A stretch of DNA of 20,625 nucleotides from JBCCHY01 sp039028495 (GTDB lineage: Bacteria; Patescibacteriota; Saccharimonadia; Saccharimonadales; VXPC01), in NCBI GenBank assembly GCA_039028495.1, contig JBCCHY010000017.1, positions 1 to 20,625 of the forward strand, in the 5' to 3' direction. Of this stretch, positions 1 through 7,469 are shown one piece after another. Below the pieces are notes generated by a model. The model saw only the letters and a program-made list of their open reading frames with translations, did not search any database and had not been told where the DNA came from. Position 1 is the stretch's first letter, and each line of letters opens with the position of its first letter. A program made the position numbers and the translations under genes.

Positions 1-71
1 ATAGCTCAGCTGGTTAGAGCGCAGGACTCATAAGCCTGAGGTCAGTGGTTCAAGTCCACTTACCGCTACCA
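1..71 (+). tRNA. tRNA-Met (CAT), elongator type, 5' end cut off by window edge
   Basis: The D arm (GCTC/GAGC), anticodon loop CTCATAA with CAT at 29-31, T arm AGTGG/CCACT with loop TTCAAGT, and an acceptor 3' strand TACCGCT followed by ACCA are all readable. About six bases of the 5' acceptor strand lie before the window. The encoded CCA is present. The 3' strand implies G2-C71, C3-G70 and A73, which are known elongator tRNA-Met identity features. C11-G24 and the absence of three consecutive G-C pairs at the base of the anticodon stem argue against the initiator. The top anticodon-stem pair (31-39) is an A-G mismatch. A CAT tRNA can also be tRNA-Ile2, the substrate of TilS, whose gene follows; I consider that less likely but cannot exclude it without the 5' strand. 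Confidence 0.85.
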
Positions 72-72
72 G

Positions 73-100
73 AAAAAGGCTCTCTTTTAGGGCCTTTTTT
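73..100 (+). terminator. Rho-independent terminator after the tRNA
   Basis: AAAAAGGC at 73-80 pairs with GCCTTTTT at 92-99. The stem can extend inward through a T-G wobble and two more pairs to a five-base loop. A run of six T (95-100) completes it. It starts two bases after the tRNA CCA end, as expected for a tRNA terminator. Confidence 0.8.
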
Positions 101-106
101 AGTAAT

Positions 107-206
107 CCTGAGATCAGTGGTGACGCCAACAAGCAGGGTGTGGGCTGTTGGCTATTCCGTACGTCCAGCAAGCTGAACTCCCTCGCAAGTCCACTTACCG
201 CTACCA
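107..206 (+). repeat. Broken second copy of the tRNA 3' half
   Basis: Positions 107-121 match tRNA positions 35-49 at 14 of 15 bases. Positions 186-206 match tRNA positions 51-71 exactly, including TTACCGCTACCA. Between the two matching blocks lie about 64 unrelated bases (122-185), so the copy is interrupted in what would be the T loop. No 5' tRNA half precedes it, so it cannot be a working tRNA. It may be a remnant of integration at the tRNA 3' end or of a decayed tandem tRNA array. Confidence 0.7.
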
Positions 207-222
207 CGTCAGAATTCATTTC

Positions 223-269
223 GACCAATCAAAAAAGACGCAATCAAGTGGCGTCTTTTTTGATTGGTC
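223..269. terminator. Strong bidirectional terminator
   Basis: A perfect 19-bp inverted repeat: arm 223-241, loop 242-250, arm 251-269. The left arm contains A6 and the right arm T6, so both strands give a GC-containing hairpin with a T tract. It separates the tRNA region from tilS. Confidence 0.85.
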
Positions 270-287
270 TCGCGTGATTCTTCCTTA

Positions 288-375
288 CAAAACAAATTAG
301 AAATTTGTTTTGGGGTGATGGAGGCTATTTTTGTGCTCTCCTCCGCCCTGCAAAGTATAACTTTGTGGGGTCCCC
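288..375. repeat. Cluster of short perfect palindromes upstream of tilS
   Basis: Three inverted repeats follow each other: CAAAACAAATT/AATTTGTTTTG (288-298 and 302-312, 3-base loop), CAAAGT/ACTTTG (351-356 and 360-365, 3-base loop) and GGGG-T-CCCC (367-375). GGAGG at 320-324 can also pair with CCTCC at 340-344. The stretch from 270 to 425 has no recognisable gene. The tilS frame stays open through it, but the translation (many W, C and L) does not resemble a TilS N-terminus. It could be a structured leader, extra terminators or decayed DNA. Confidence 0.5.
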
Positions 376-425
376 TTTGGCTCACCTTGTGTGGGTTTTT
401 TAAATGGTGGTGTAGTCTATTAGAC

Positions 426-1316
426 ATGCTAAATATCTCTATTGGGTCGGGCAAGTACGTTATTGCAGTTTCTGGCGGTGTAGACTCGGTTGTTCTGCTC
501 GACCTGTTAAGTAAACGCGCTGATCTTGAGCTAATTGTTGTTCATCTGGATCATGGTATACGGCCCGAGTCTGAATCCGATGAGTGGTTTGTGGCCGGTC
601 TAGCTACTCACTACAAATGTGACTACTACTCAAAGCGTGTAGAGCTGGGTGGTCTCGCCAGTGAGCAGCTCGCGCGCGAAGCCCGCTATGACTATCTGCG
701 CGAAATACGTGCGTTGACTGGGGCTGCTGCGATCATTACAGGGCACCACTATGATGACGTGCTGGAGACCGCCGTCATAAACCTAGTTCGGGGGACTGGC
801 CGTAGGGGGATCACGAGCCTAAAGAGTACCGAGGAAATCATTCGTCCACTACTTGGCATGACCAAAAAAGACATACTAGGCTACGCCAATCAGCATGGTC
901 TGCAGTGGCGAGAGGACTCCACTAACACAGATGCGCGCTACTTACGCAATCGTGTGCGCCTGGAGCTGTTGCCACGATTACATCCCGAGCAAAAACATGC
1001 ACTAGAGCAGTTAATTGCTAAGCTCAAAGATCTCAATACTCAAATTGATCAAAACCTACAAGAATATCTAACCCACAAGAGTCATAAGTGGGAGCGAACC
1101 ATCTATAGTCGTAGCTGGTTCAACGCGCTACCACATAGATTTGCTTGCGAGATTGTTCACTACTGGTTCGCTGAGAACAGGCTACATGAGTATGACGAAA
1201 AACTAGTCAACTATACGACCGTCAAGCTTAAGACACTGAGACCTGGTAAAAAGGTCATCCTTTCGAGCACCAGCTATATAGACCTCACTAAGCGCTCCAT
1301 TCGCCTTCACATATAG
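426..1316 (+). CDS. tilS: tRNA(Ile)-lysidine synthetase TilS
   Basis: TilS converts the wobble cytidine of tRNA-Ile2 (CAU anticodon) to lysidine in the cytoplasm, using ATP and lysine, so the tRNA reads AUA rather than AUG. The N-terminal PP-loop ATPase motif SGGVDS is visible at residues 16-21, followed by the family-typical VVHLDHGIRPES, the GHHYDDVLET segment and RNRVRLELLPRL. The protein is 296 aa, much shorter than E. coli TilS (about 430), with only a reduced C-terminal region, as in many small genomes. I chose ATG 426 because the PP-loop then sits near residue 16 as in homologues. The frame is open back to ATG 264 and includes ATG 318, but that stretch does not look like TilS. The gene lies beside a CAT tRNA and ends 84 bases before ftsH; a hairpin overlaps its stop codon. 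Confidence 0.93.
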   Translation: MLNISIGSGKYVIAVSGGVDSVVLLDLLSKRADLELIVVHLDHGIRPESESDEWFVAGLATHYKCDYYSKRVELGGLASEQLAREARYDYLREIRALTGAAAIITGHHYDDVLETAVINLVRGTGRRGITSLKSTEEIIRPLLGMTKKDILGYANQHGLQWREDSTNTDARYLRNRVRLELLPRLHPEQKHALEQLIAKLKDLNTQIDQNLQEYLTHKSHKWERTIYSRSWFNALPHRFACEIVHYWFAENRLHEYDEKLVNYTTVKLKTLRPGKKVILSSTSYIDLTKRSIRLHI

Positions 1317-1335
1317 ACAAGACCGCCTTGTCTAT
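1313..1335 (+). terminator. Hairpin overlapping the tilS stop codon
   Basis: ATAGACAAG (1313-1321) pairs perfectly with CTTGTCTAT (1327-1335) around a five-base loop; the TAG stop is at 1314-1316. No good T run follows directly (only GTTTT at 1347-1351), so termination is possible but weak. It might instead stabilise the 3' end. Confidence 0.4.
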
Positions 1336-1350
1336 TGATTCAAGTAGTTT

Positions 1351-1391
1351 TAACCACATCGGTGGTTAGCTACGAGCAATTACTGTAAAAT
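1351..1391 (+). promoter_or_regulatory. ftsH promoter with palindrome upstream
   Basis: A -10 hexamer TAAAAT at 1386-1391, preceded by TG, lies nine bases before the ftsH ATG at 1401, so the transcript would have almost no leader. No convincing -35 is seen. A perfect palindrome TAACCAC-ATCG-GTGGTTA (1351-1357 and 1362-1368) sits where a -35 or an operator would be. Confidence 0.55.
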
Positions 1392-1400
1392 AGGGCTCTA

Positions 1401-3254
1401 ATGCAGCCGAAACAACCAAAAAGAGGTGTAAGTAACCGTACGCGCACGATTATATTTATCGTGCTGACTTTTGTTATTGGGGCGGCTCTACTGTTAACTT
1501 CTAGTAACAATCAGAATCTAGAGAAAACAACAATATCTAGCGTAATCCAGCGCGCCAATAGCGGCGAGATCAGCAAGCTATCAGTCACTAATGAACGCAT
1601 AGAGGTGACCAAAACGGGTGACGAAGATCCAACCGAATATGCCATTAGAGACACGAGCGGTAGCCTGCAGGAGCAGGGTCTCACCAATGCAGATGTTGAG
1701 CTAGAATTTGAGTCTTCACAGGGTGGAGCCGCGTTCTGGATAGGTGTGGCTGGGCAGTTTATCGTTCCACTTATCATTATCGGCGTCATCATCATGATGT
1801 TCCGTTCAGCTCAAGGCCAAGGCAGTCAAGCAATGAGCTTTGGTAAGAGCAAGGCCAGGCTATACGGCAACGAAAAAGATACCGTTACGTTCAAAGATAT
1901 AGCCGGCAACGATAATGCCAAAGAGGATCTAGAAGAGGTCGTGGATTTTCTAAAAAACCCCAAAAAATTCTCTGCTGTTGGCGCCAAGATACCAAAAGGC
2001 GTCCTGCTAGTCGGTCCTCCTGGAACTGGTAAAACTATGATCGCCCGCGCTGTAGCAGGTGAGGCAAAAGTGCCATACTTCAGCATCAGTGGCTCAGAGT
2101 TTGTCGAGATGTTCGTAGGTGTCGGTGCGAGTCGTGTACGAGACTTGTTTAGTAAAGCCAAAAAGAATGCACCCGCAATCATATTTGTCGACGAAATCGA
2201 CGCTGTTGGTCGCAAGCGCGGTAGTGGTATGGGTGGTGGTCACGATGAGCGTGAACAAACCCTTAACCAAATACTGGTAGAGATGGACGGGTTCGAACAA
2301 GGCCAGAATGTCATTGTGCTAGCAGCTACTAACAGAGCGGACGTGCTCGACCCGGCTCTGCTTAGGCCAGGACGCTTTGATCGTCGTGTAAATATTGGTC
2401 TGCCTGACCGTGGCGACCGAGAAGCTATTTTGGATGTCCACTTCAAGAACAAGCCAAAAGCCAAAGATGTAGATATCAAAGCCCTAGCAGGCAAAACAGC
2501 CGGTAGCTCTGGTGCCGACCTTGCGAATATAGTCAACGAAGCTGCTATCAAAACAGCTCGTAGAAATGCCAAAAAGATTACCAACAAAGACGTTATAGGC
2601 GCATTCGAAAAGGTAGCTATAGGCCCAGAACGTAAGAAATCCATGATGAGTGAAGAAGAAAAAGAGCTAACTGCCTATCATGAAGCCGGCCACGCTATCG
2701 TCGGGCATGTTTTACCTGAGAGCGATATGGTTCACAAGGTCACGATTGTCAGCCGCGGCCACGCGGGTGGTGTGACATGGTTTATTCCAGAGCGTGACGA
2801 GGCGTACCATACAATCGGTTGGTACAAGGATGTGCTAGCTCGCATCATGGGCGGACGTGCTGCCGAAAAAATCATCTATGGAGCAGAAAACATTACAACT
2901 GGCGCAGGTGGCTCAGACCTGCAAAAGGCTGCAGAAATCGCTCGAGACATGGTCATGAATATGGGTATGGGTAGTGGCGATCTGCGGGATCTAGTCTTTA
3001 GTACTGATGACGGTATGATGCTCGGTCGTATGACACATGAAAAATTGTATTCTGAAGAAACAGCCAATCGTATTGATACAGAAGTCGCCAAACTAATGAA
3101 AGAAGCCGCAGACCGCGCTGAAGAAGTCATAAAAGCCAACAAAGCCCTGGTAGAAAAGCTCAAAGTCCAGCTACTAGCAAAAGAAACAGTCGAAGCTGAC
3201 GAAATCCTCGAAATATTCAAAGGCGCTAAATACCCCGCTTCAGCAAAGCTGTAG
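1401..3254 (+). CDS. ftsH: ATP-dependent zinc metalloprotease FtsH
   Basis: FtsH is a membrane-anchored AAA+ protease that extracts and degrades membrane and short-lived cytoplasmic proteins as a hexamer. At 617 aa it is near normal length. A transmembrane helix spans about residues 16-33 and a second about 111-134, bracketing an extracytoplasmic domain. The AAA module shows Walker A GPPGTGKT (205-212), the pore loop FVGVG (238-242), Walker B IIFVDEID (260-267) and the second region of homology with arginines at R322, R325 and R328. The protease domain has the zinc motif HEAGH (427-431), with the likely third ligand D505. All catalytic elements are intact. The gene has its own predicted promoter with the -10 box nine bases upstream of ATG and no Shine-Dalgarno sequence. 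tilS-ftsH adjacency is common in bacteria. Confidence 0.97.
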   Translation: MQPKQPKRGVSNRTRTIIFIVLTFVIGAALLLTSSNNQNLEKTTISSVIQRANSGEISKLSVTNERIEVTKTGDEDPTEYAIRDTSGSLQEQGLTNADVELEFESSQGGAAFWIGVAGQFIVPLIIIGVIIMMFRSAQGQGSQAMSFGKSKARLYGNEKDTVTFKDIAGNDNAKEDLEEVVDFLKNPKKFSAVGAKIPKGVLLVGPPGTGKTMIARAVAGEAKVPYFSISGSEFVEMFVGVGASRVRDLFSKAKKNAPAIIFVDEIDAVGRKRGSGMGGGHDEREQTLNQILVEMDGFEQGQNVIVLAATNRADVLDPALLRPGRFDRRVNIGLPDRGDREAILDVHFKNKPKAKDVDIKALAGKTAGSSGADLANIVNEAAIKTARRNAKKITNKDVIGAFEKVAIGPERKKSMMSEEEKELTAYHEAGHAIVGHVLPESDMVHKVTIVSRGHAGGVTWFIPERDEAYHTIGWYKDVLARIMGGRAAEKIIYGAENITTGAGGSDLQKAAEIARDMVMNMGMGSGDLRDLVFSTDDGMMLGRMTHEKLYSEETANRIDTEVAKLMKEAADRAEEVIKANKALVEKLKVQLLAKETVEADEILEIFKGAKYPASAKL

Positions 3255-3259
3255 TTTTA

Positions 3260-3289
3260 TTGGCTGCTGACCACTGTCTGAGCTATACT
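3260..3289 (+). promoter_or_regulatory. murJ promoter
   Basis: TTGGCT (3260-3265), an 18-base spacer and TATACT (3284-3289) give a recognisable sigma-70-type promoter. The ATG of murJ is at 3298, eight bases after the -10 box, predicting a leader of zero to a few bases. Confidence 0.6.
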
Positions 3290-3297
3290 AACAGGCG

Positions 3298-4875
3298 ATG
3301 AATCGTATCCTAAGGCGGGCAAACGTCAAGCTATCTCTTGGATCAGCAGCATTCTTGCTGGCTAGTTCGAGCTTGCTAGGTATTGTGCTGGGTATTCTTC
3401 GTACAAAGCTAATTAACGCGAACTTTAATAACTTCAGTACCGGTGCCTATTTCGCCGCATTTAAGATACCTGATTTCATCTTTTTTACATTAGCAGCTGG
3501 TGCTCTCAGCGTCGCATTTCTACCTGTACTGTCAGACAAACTAGCAAAGGGTAATCGTCGTGATGCCTGGATACTGACGTCGTATGTAATCAACACCATT
3601 GCAGGGCTGATGTTTATATTCTCGCTGATACTGATCATCTTTCCGCGGCCGATCCTCGAGCACATCATTGCACCGGGATTCTCTGATGAACGGCTCGACG
3701 TAGCAGCTCAGGTCATGCGTCTGGTAGCGCTCAACCCGCTGATATTCTCGATCGCCTCGGTACTAGCAAGCGTGCAGCAGGCTATGGGTAGGTTCTTCTT
3801 CTTTGCTGTTGCACCGCTGTTTTACAACTTATCAATAATTGCCAGCATCTATATATTTGGGGATTCAATGGGCGTTGTGGGGCTCGGTGTCGGTGTGATC
3901 ATTGGCGCCCTAGGCTACCTGTCTATTGTTAGCCTAGGTATGATTGGTATTAACTTCCGTCACCACCTGAAGATAAACTTCCGTAACCCATCATTTAAAA
4001 AAGTCATCAAAGCCCTGCCACCGAGATCGGCTGATCAAGGCGTCACCTACATTAACTCTATTGCCCAGACGCGGTTCGCATCACAAATCTCTGTTGATGC
4101 TGTGACGAATTTTGAGAACGCACTAGTGCTCTATAACGCACCGGTAAACCTCATAGGTAGAGCTATTAGCACAGCAGCGTTTCCACGGTTCACGAATCGT
4201 ATAGCCCAGGGTCGACCGGACCTGTTCAAAAAAGAATTCCTGAGCGTTCTGCGTGCTATGATCTGGATATCGATCCCAGTAGTGGCTGGGTCATACTTTG
4301 CCAGAGACTACTTTGCTCGTATTATCTTTGCTCGAGATAACCGTGAGATTGCAGTTATATTTGGTTTCCTTTGCATAGGTATATTCTTCCGCACCATCTA
4401 CTCGATAGTATCTAGGTTTTACTATGCTCAAAAGGATACCGTTACGCCGCTGATTGTAACCCTGCTGGCTATTGGTCTCAACGTCTATCTGGCCTATACG
4501 CTATCCCGTCCAGAGGCATACGGCGTTTCTGGTCTGGCCATTGCTGCGAGTACGATTGCGGTGGTAGAGGTTGTCCTGCTGCTGGTAATAATGGTCTACC
4601 GTGACCATAAGTTGTTCCACAAAGAGTTTCTGCTCAGTCTTCTGAACATCGCTGCTGCTAGCGCTTTTGTGTTTATGGCGGCTTGGGCGTTCTCGATTGC
4701 TATACCACTAGATACCAATGATCGCGGTCTGACGCTCCTGCTAAAGGTAGGCACAATCGGCACCTTGACTGTCGTTACTCACGTGCTGATATCTTGGGTA
4801 TTTGGTGTTGCCGAGGCCAAGCCGGTTATAGAAAAGGTACGCAGTATAATTCTCCGGCCCGTACGGCTACAATGA
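3298..4875 (+). CDS. murJ: Lipid II flippase MurJ (MviN family)
   Basis: MurJ flips the peptidoglycan precursor lipid II across the cytoplasmic membrane. The 525-aa product is hydrophobic throughout with about 13-14 predicted helices, normal for the MOP-superfamily flippase. The N-terminus (LSLGSAAFLLASSSLLGIVL, then GILRTKLI) and the conserved following block with FKIPDFIFFTLAAGALSVAF and LPVLSD match the family. Further along, AQTRFASQ and the GRAISTAAFPRF block are also typical. Its presence indicates that the cell makes its own peptidoglycan wall. The stop TGA overlaps the next gene's ATG (ATGA at 4872-4875), so the two are one transcription unit and probably translationally coupled. Confidence 0.95.
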   Translation: MNRILRRANVKLSLGSAAFLLASSSLLGIVLGILRTKLINANFNNFSTGAYFAAFKIPDFIFFTLAAGALSVAFLPVLSDKLAKGNRRDAWILTSYVINTIAGLMFIFSLILIIFPRPILEHIIAPGFSDERLDVAAQVMRLVALNPLIFSIASVLASVQQAMGRFFFFAVAPLFYNLSIIASIYIFGDSMGVVGLGVGVIIGALGYLSIVSLGMIGINFRHHLKINFRNPSFKKVIKALPPRSADQGVTYINSIAQTRFASQISVDAVTNFENALVLYNAPVNLIGRAISTAAFPRFTNRIAQGRPDLFKKEFLSVLRAMIWISIPVVAGSYFARDYFARIIFARDNREIAVIFGFLCIGIFFRTIYSIVSRFYYAQKDTVTPLIVTLLAIGLNVYLAYTLSRPEAYGVSGLAIAASTIAVVEVVLLLVIMVYRDHKLFHKEFLLSLLNIAAASAFVFMAAWAFSIAIPLDTNDRGLTLLLKVGTIGTLTVVTHVLISWVFGVAEAKPVIEKVRSIILRPVRLQ

Positions 4876-5423
4876 TTTATTTTGTAAGGCATGGGCAGTC
4901 ACAGGCCAATCTCGACAATATATACGCAGGTAGACGAATTAACTCACCACTAACAGAGAAGGGCATTGAGCAGGCAGAGCTGACAGGGATGGCAATGGTG
5001 TCAAAAGGCGTAGAGGATCCGCTAGTCATCTGCTCTACTATGAGCCGTGCAGTAGATACAGCAAAGTCTGTAGCAGCTGAGCTAGGCGTTGATGAGTCAG
5101 ACATTACGTACGACAAAGATCTAGAAGAGTGGGATTTTGGTGAACTGTCAGGCCAGACGAAACGTTCCATGACAACGGCTGAGAGACTACAGATAAAGGG
5201 TGTCGAATCAGTAAATGATTTCAGGACTCGAATTGCACGAGCTTTCTTGAGAATGCCAAAAGACAAAGATGTGATAGTTGTGGCCCACGGAGACATCAGT
5301 AGATTGGTTCAGGCCATTCGTGATGATGCTGACATTAAAGACTTCGCCGACTACGCCCCCATAGATAATTGTGAGCTTCTAGAAATAGACCATCAACTAC
5401 TCGAGAAAATCACTAAGCTGTAA
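4872..5423 (+). CDS. Histidine phosphatase family protein (phosphoglycerate mutase-like)
   Basis: The 183-aa protein has the RHG catalytic motif at residues 6-8 (phospho-accepting His7), R59 in the SRA motif, an acidic pair E85/E86 in the LEEWDFGELSG block and the second catalytic histidine H139 in VVAHGDISR. These are the marks of the histidine phosphatase superfamily (GpmB/PhoE/CobC-like), soluble phosphatases acting on small phosphorylated metabolites. The exact substrate cannot be told from sequence. I chose ATG 4872 because the RHG motif then begins at residue 6; the frame is open further upstream inside murJ, but that extension is not family-like. ATG overlaps the murJ stop in ATGA, indicating coupling to the flippase gene; whether it acts in cell-wall or carbon metabolism is open. 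Confidence 0.88.
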   Translation: MIYFVRHGQSQANLDNIYAGRRINSPLTEKGIEQAELTGMAMVSKGVEDPLVICSTMSRAVDTAKSVAAELGVDESDITYDKDLEEWDFGELSGQTKRSMTTAERLQIKGVESVNDFRTRIARAFLRMPKDKDVIVVAHGDISRLVQAIRDDADIKDFADYAPIDNCELLEIDHQLLEKITKL

Positions 5424-5454
5424 AACGTCCTATCTGTTAAAAGGTGCTTTGTTC

Positions 5455-5463
5455 TGCTAGAGT
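5455..5463 (+). promoter_or_regulatory. lepA extended -10 promoter
   Basis: TG-C-TAGAGT (hexamer 5458-5463) is an extended -10 element nine bases before the ATG at 5473. A weak TGTTAA at 5435-5440 lies 17 bases upstream as a possible -35. This supports the upstream ATG as the start of a nearly leaderless message. Confidence 0.5.
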
Positions 5464-5472
5464 GTACCCCTG

Positions 5473-7452
5473 ATGAGTTCACAGAAATCTACACCTGCAG
5501 AAGTTACGAATATGGAGCATATTCGTAACTTCTGCATAATTGCGCATATTGATCATGGCAAGTCGACACTAGCGGATAGGTTGCTTGAGGCTACGGGTAC
5601 TGTAGAGAAGCGAGCCATGAAGCAGCAGCTACTGGATAAGATGGATCTCGAGCGTGAAAAAGGTATTACCATCAAGCTGGCACCAGTCCGGATGAAACAT
5701 GAAGGCTATCAACTAAATCTCATCGACACGCCGGGTCATGTTGATTTTAGCTACGAGGTATCTCGTAGTCTGCAAGCCTGCGAGGGGGCGCTACTAGTTG
5801 TTGATGCATCACAGGGTATACAAGCTCAAACACTCGCTAATGTCTACCTAGCGATGGAGAACGATCTAACGATTATCCCAGTTCTAAACAAAATAGACCT
5901 ACCGGCCGCAGATGTTCAGAGGGTGAGTGCTGAGGTAAAGTCGCTACTAGGATGTAGTGACGAAGACATCTTGAAGGTCAGCGCCAAAACAGGTGAAAAC
6001 ATAGAAACCGTTATCCAGGCTGTAATAGACAAAGTACCTCCACCAAGCATCAATTCCAATTCAGACGGAAACGGCTCGGATGCTCAGCGCGGAAGCAACG
6101 AGCACGAGACAAAGCGTGCAAATGGGCACTCTGCAGACTCTGCGCAGGCAGCTGACAAAGCAGAGCGCCGAGAGGGGGCTGATGACGCTGGTTCATCCAG
6201 CGGCAAGCAGCCCACGGCCGATCCGTCTGAAACCCGGCTGCTGATATTCGACAGCTATTATGACGACTATCGCGGCGTGGTCCTCTACACACGTGTATTC
6301 TCTGGCGCAATGCCAAAGGGTGCAGAGATGCATATGATGGCAACTGAAGCAGATGGTTTAGCGTTAGAGGTCGGATCGTTAAGTCCGGAGATGTCCCCAA
6401 CCCAAGAGCTCGCTACTGGTGAGATCGGCTATATCGTAACTAACCTCAAAACAACAGCCGAAGCCAGAGTAGGTGACACAATTACGCTCAAGAAAAATCC
6501 AGCTAAAGAAGCCCTGCCAGGATACAAAGAGGTTAAGCCATTCGTATTCTCCGGCATATTCCCAAGTAGTAATGATGACTACAATAAGCTCAAAGACGCG
6601 GTAGAGAAGCTAGTTCTTTCTGACTCAGCTCTAGTGTATGAGCCAGAAAATTCAACAGTTCTCGGACATGGGTTCCGCATGGGATTCTTAGGGCTACTGC
6701 ATATGGACATAGTCAAAGAGCGTCTAGAGCGTGAATACGGCATAGAAATCATCACCAGTAACCCCAGCACTGACTATGAGGTGACGCTGACCGATGGGGA
6801 AGAGATGGTTATTCGCGCTGCTAACTTACTACCAGATGCCCAGCAAGTAGCCGAGGTCCGTGAACCATGGGTAGCCGGAGAAATTGTCTGCCCTACAGAT
6901 TATGTTGGTACGGTGATCCAGCTGATCGTCAGTACGCGCGGGGTTCAGAGCAATGTTGATTATGTGGATCAGCTAGCGCTAGTTAGCTTTGAAGCGCCAC
7001 TGGCTAATCTACTGACAGATTTTTACGACAAGCTCAAAAGCCAAACTAGTGGCTACGGCAGCTTTAACTATGAGATCAAGGAATATCGTCCAGAGGACTT
7101 GGTCCGAGTAGATTTCTACGTAGCGGGCGAAATAGTAGAAGCACTAAGCGTTATGCGTCATCGTACAGAAGCTGTAGCGCTGGGTAATGAAGTCGTGCGC
7201 AAACTCAAAGACATAATACCCAGACAACAGTTCAAGGTTGCCCTGCAAGCTGCTATCGGTGGGAAGTTTATTGCCCGTGCTGATTTGAGTGGTTTCAGAA
7301 AAGACGTTACCCAAAAACTATATGGTGGTGATGTCAGCCGTCGCAAGAAGCTGCTAGATAAGCAGAAAAAGGGTAAAGCCCGCATGAAAAAATTCGGCAA
7401 AGTCGAGCTACCGAACGAAACCTTCACCGTCCTCCTCCAGCGCGACGACTAG
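5473..7452 (+). CDS. lepA: Elongation factor 4 (LepA), with extra linker
   Basis: LepA is a ribosome-binding translational GTPase, proposed to act in back-translocation or initiation. The G domain shows G1 AHIDHGKS (24-31), switch I GITIK (64-68), DTPGH (85-89), NKID (139-142) and SAK (170-172). Domain II begins at LLIFDSYYDDYRGVV, domains III to V follow, and the family C-terminus with QKKGKARMKKFGKVELP is present. At 659 aa it is about 60 longer than usual. The excess is a Ser/Asp/Ala/Gly/Glu-rich linker at about residues 191-252 (6043-6228) between the G domain and domain II. ATG 5473 fits the promoter; the family's normal start would correspond to ATG 5512 (MEHIRNF). A perfect inverted repeat covers 5496-5536. 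A weak hairpin with TTTATTTT follows the stop. Confidence 0.95.
   Translation: MSSQKSTPAEVTNMEHIRNFCIIAHIDHGKSTLADRLLEATGTVEKRAMKQQLLDKMDLEREKGITIKLAPVRMKHEGYQLNLIDTPGHVDFSYEVSRSLQACEGALLVVDASQGIQAQTLANVYLAMENDLTIIPVLNKIDLPAADVQRVSAEVKSLLGCSDEDILKVSAKTGENIETVIQAVIDKVPPPSINSNSDGNGSDAQRGSNEHETKRANGHSADSAQAADKAERREGADDAGSSSGKQPTADPSETRLLIFDSYYDDYRGVVLYTRVFSGAMPKGAEMHMMATEADGLALEVGSLSPEMSPTQELATGEIGYIVTNLKTTAEARVGDTITLKKNPAKEALPGYKEVKPFVFSGIFPSSNDDYNKLKDAVEKLVLSDSALVYEPENSTVLGHGFRMGFLGLLHMDIVKERLEREYGIEIITSNPSTDYEVTLTDGEEMVIRAANLLPDAQQVAEVREPWVAGEIVCPTDYVGTVIQLIVSTRGVQSNVDYVDQLALVSFEAPLANLLTDFYDKLKSQTSGYGSFNYEIKEYRPEDLVRVDFYVAGEIVEALSVMRHRTEAVALGNEVVRKLKDIIPRQQFKVALQAAIGGKFIARADLSGFRKDVTQKLYGGDVSRRKKLLDKQKKGKARMKKFGKVELPNETFTVLLQRDD
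5496..5536. repeat. Perfect 19-bp inverted repeat in the 5' end of lepA
   Basis: Arm 5496-5514 is the exact reverse complement of 5518-5536, with a loop of only three bases (GAG). The right arm encodes the conserved HIRNFC block of LepA; the left arm encodes the non-conserved residues just before it and contains the alternative start ATG 5512. As RNA this is a very stable hairpin starting 24 bases into the frame. Confidence 0.9.
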
Positions 7453-7469
7453 TGAGGCTAGTTTATTTT
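7448..7469 (+). terminator. Weak terminator candidate after lepA
   Basis: ACTAG (7448-7452, overlapping the stop codon) pairs with CTAGT (7458-7462) and is followed by TTTATTTT. The stem is only five pairs. It lies in the ten-base gap between lepA and a convergent gene. Confidence 0.35.

Noticed and set aside
28..228. Minus-strand open frame of 66 codons ending in VAVSGLEPLTSGL
   Set aside because: It is the antisense of the tRNA and its partial duplicate; such translations arise repeatedly from tRNA genes and are not real proteins.
264..425. N-terminal extension of tilS from ATG 264 or 318
   Set aside because: The translation contains the terminator arm and palindromes, is rich in W and C, and does not match TilS; the PP-loop would be about 70 residues in.
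6050..6400. Minus-strand open frame opposite the LepA linker
   Set aside because: It is probably a by-product of the biased composition of the linker codons; lepA is clearly the real gene.
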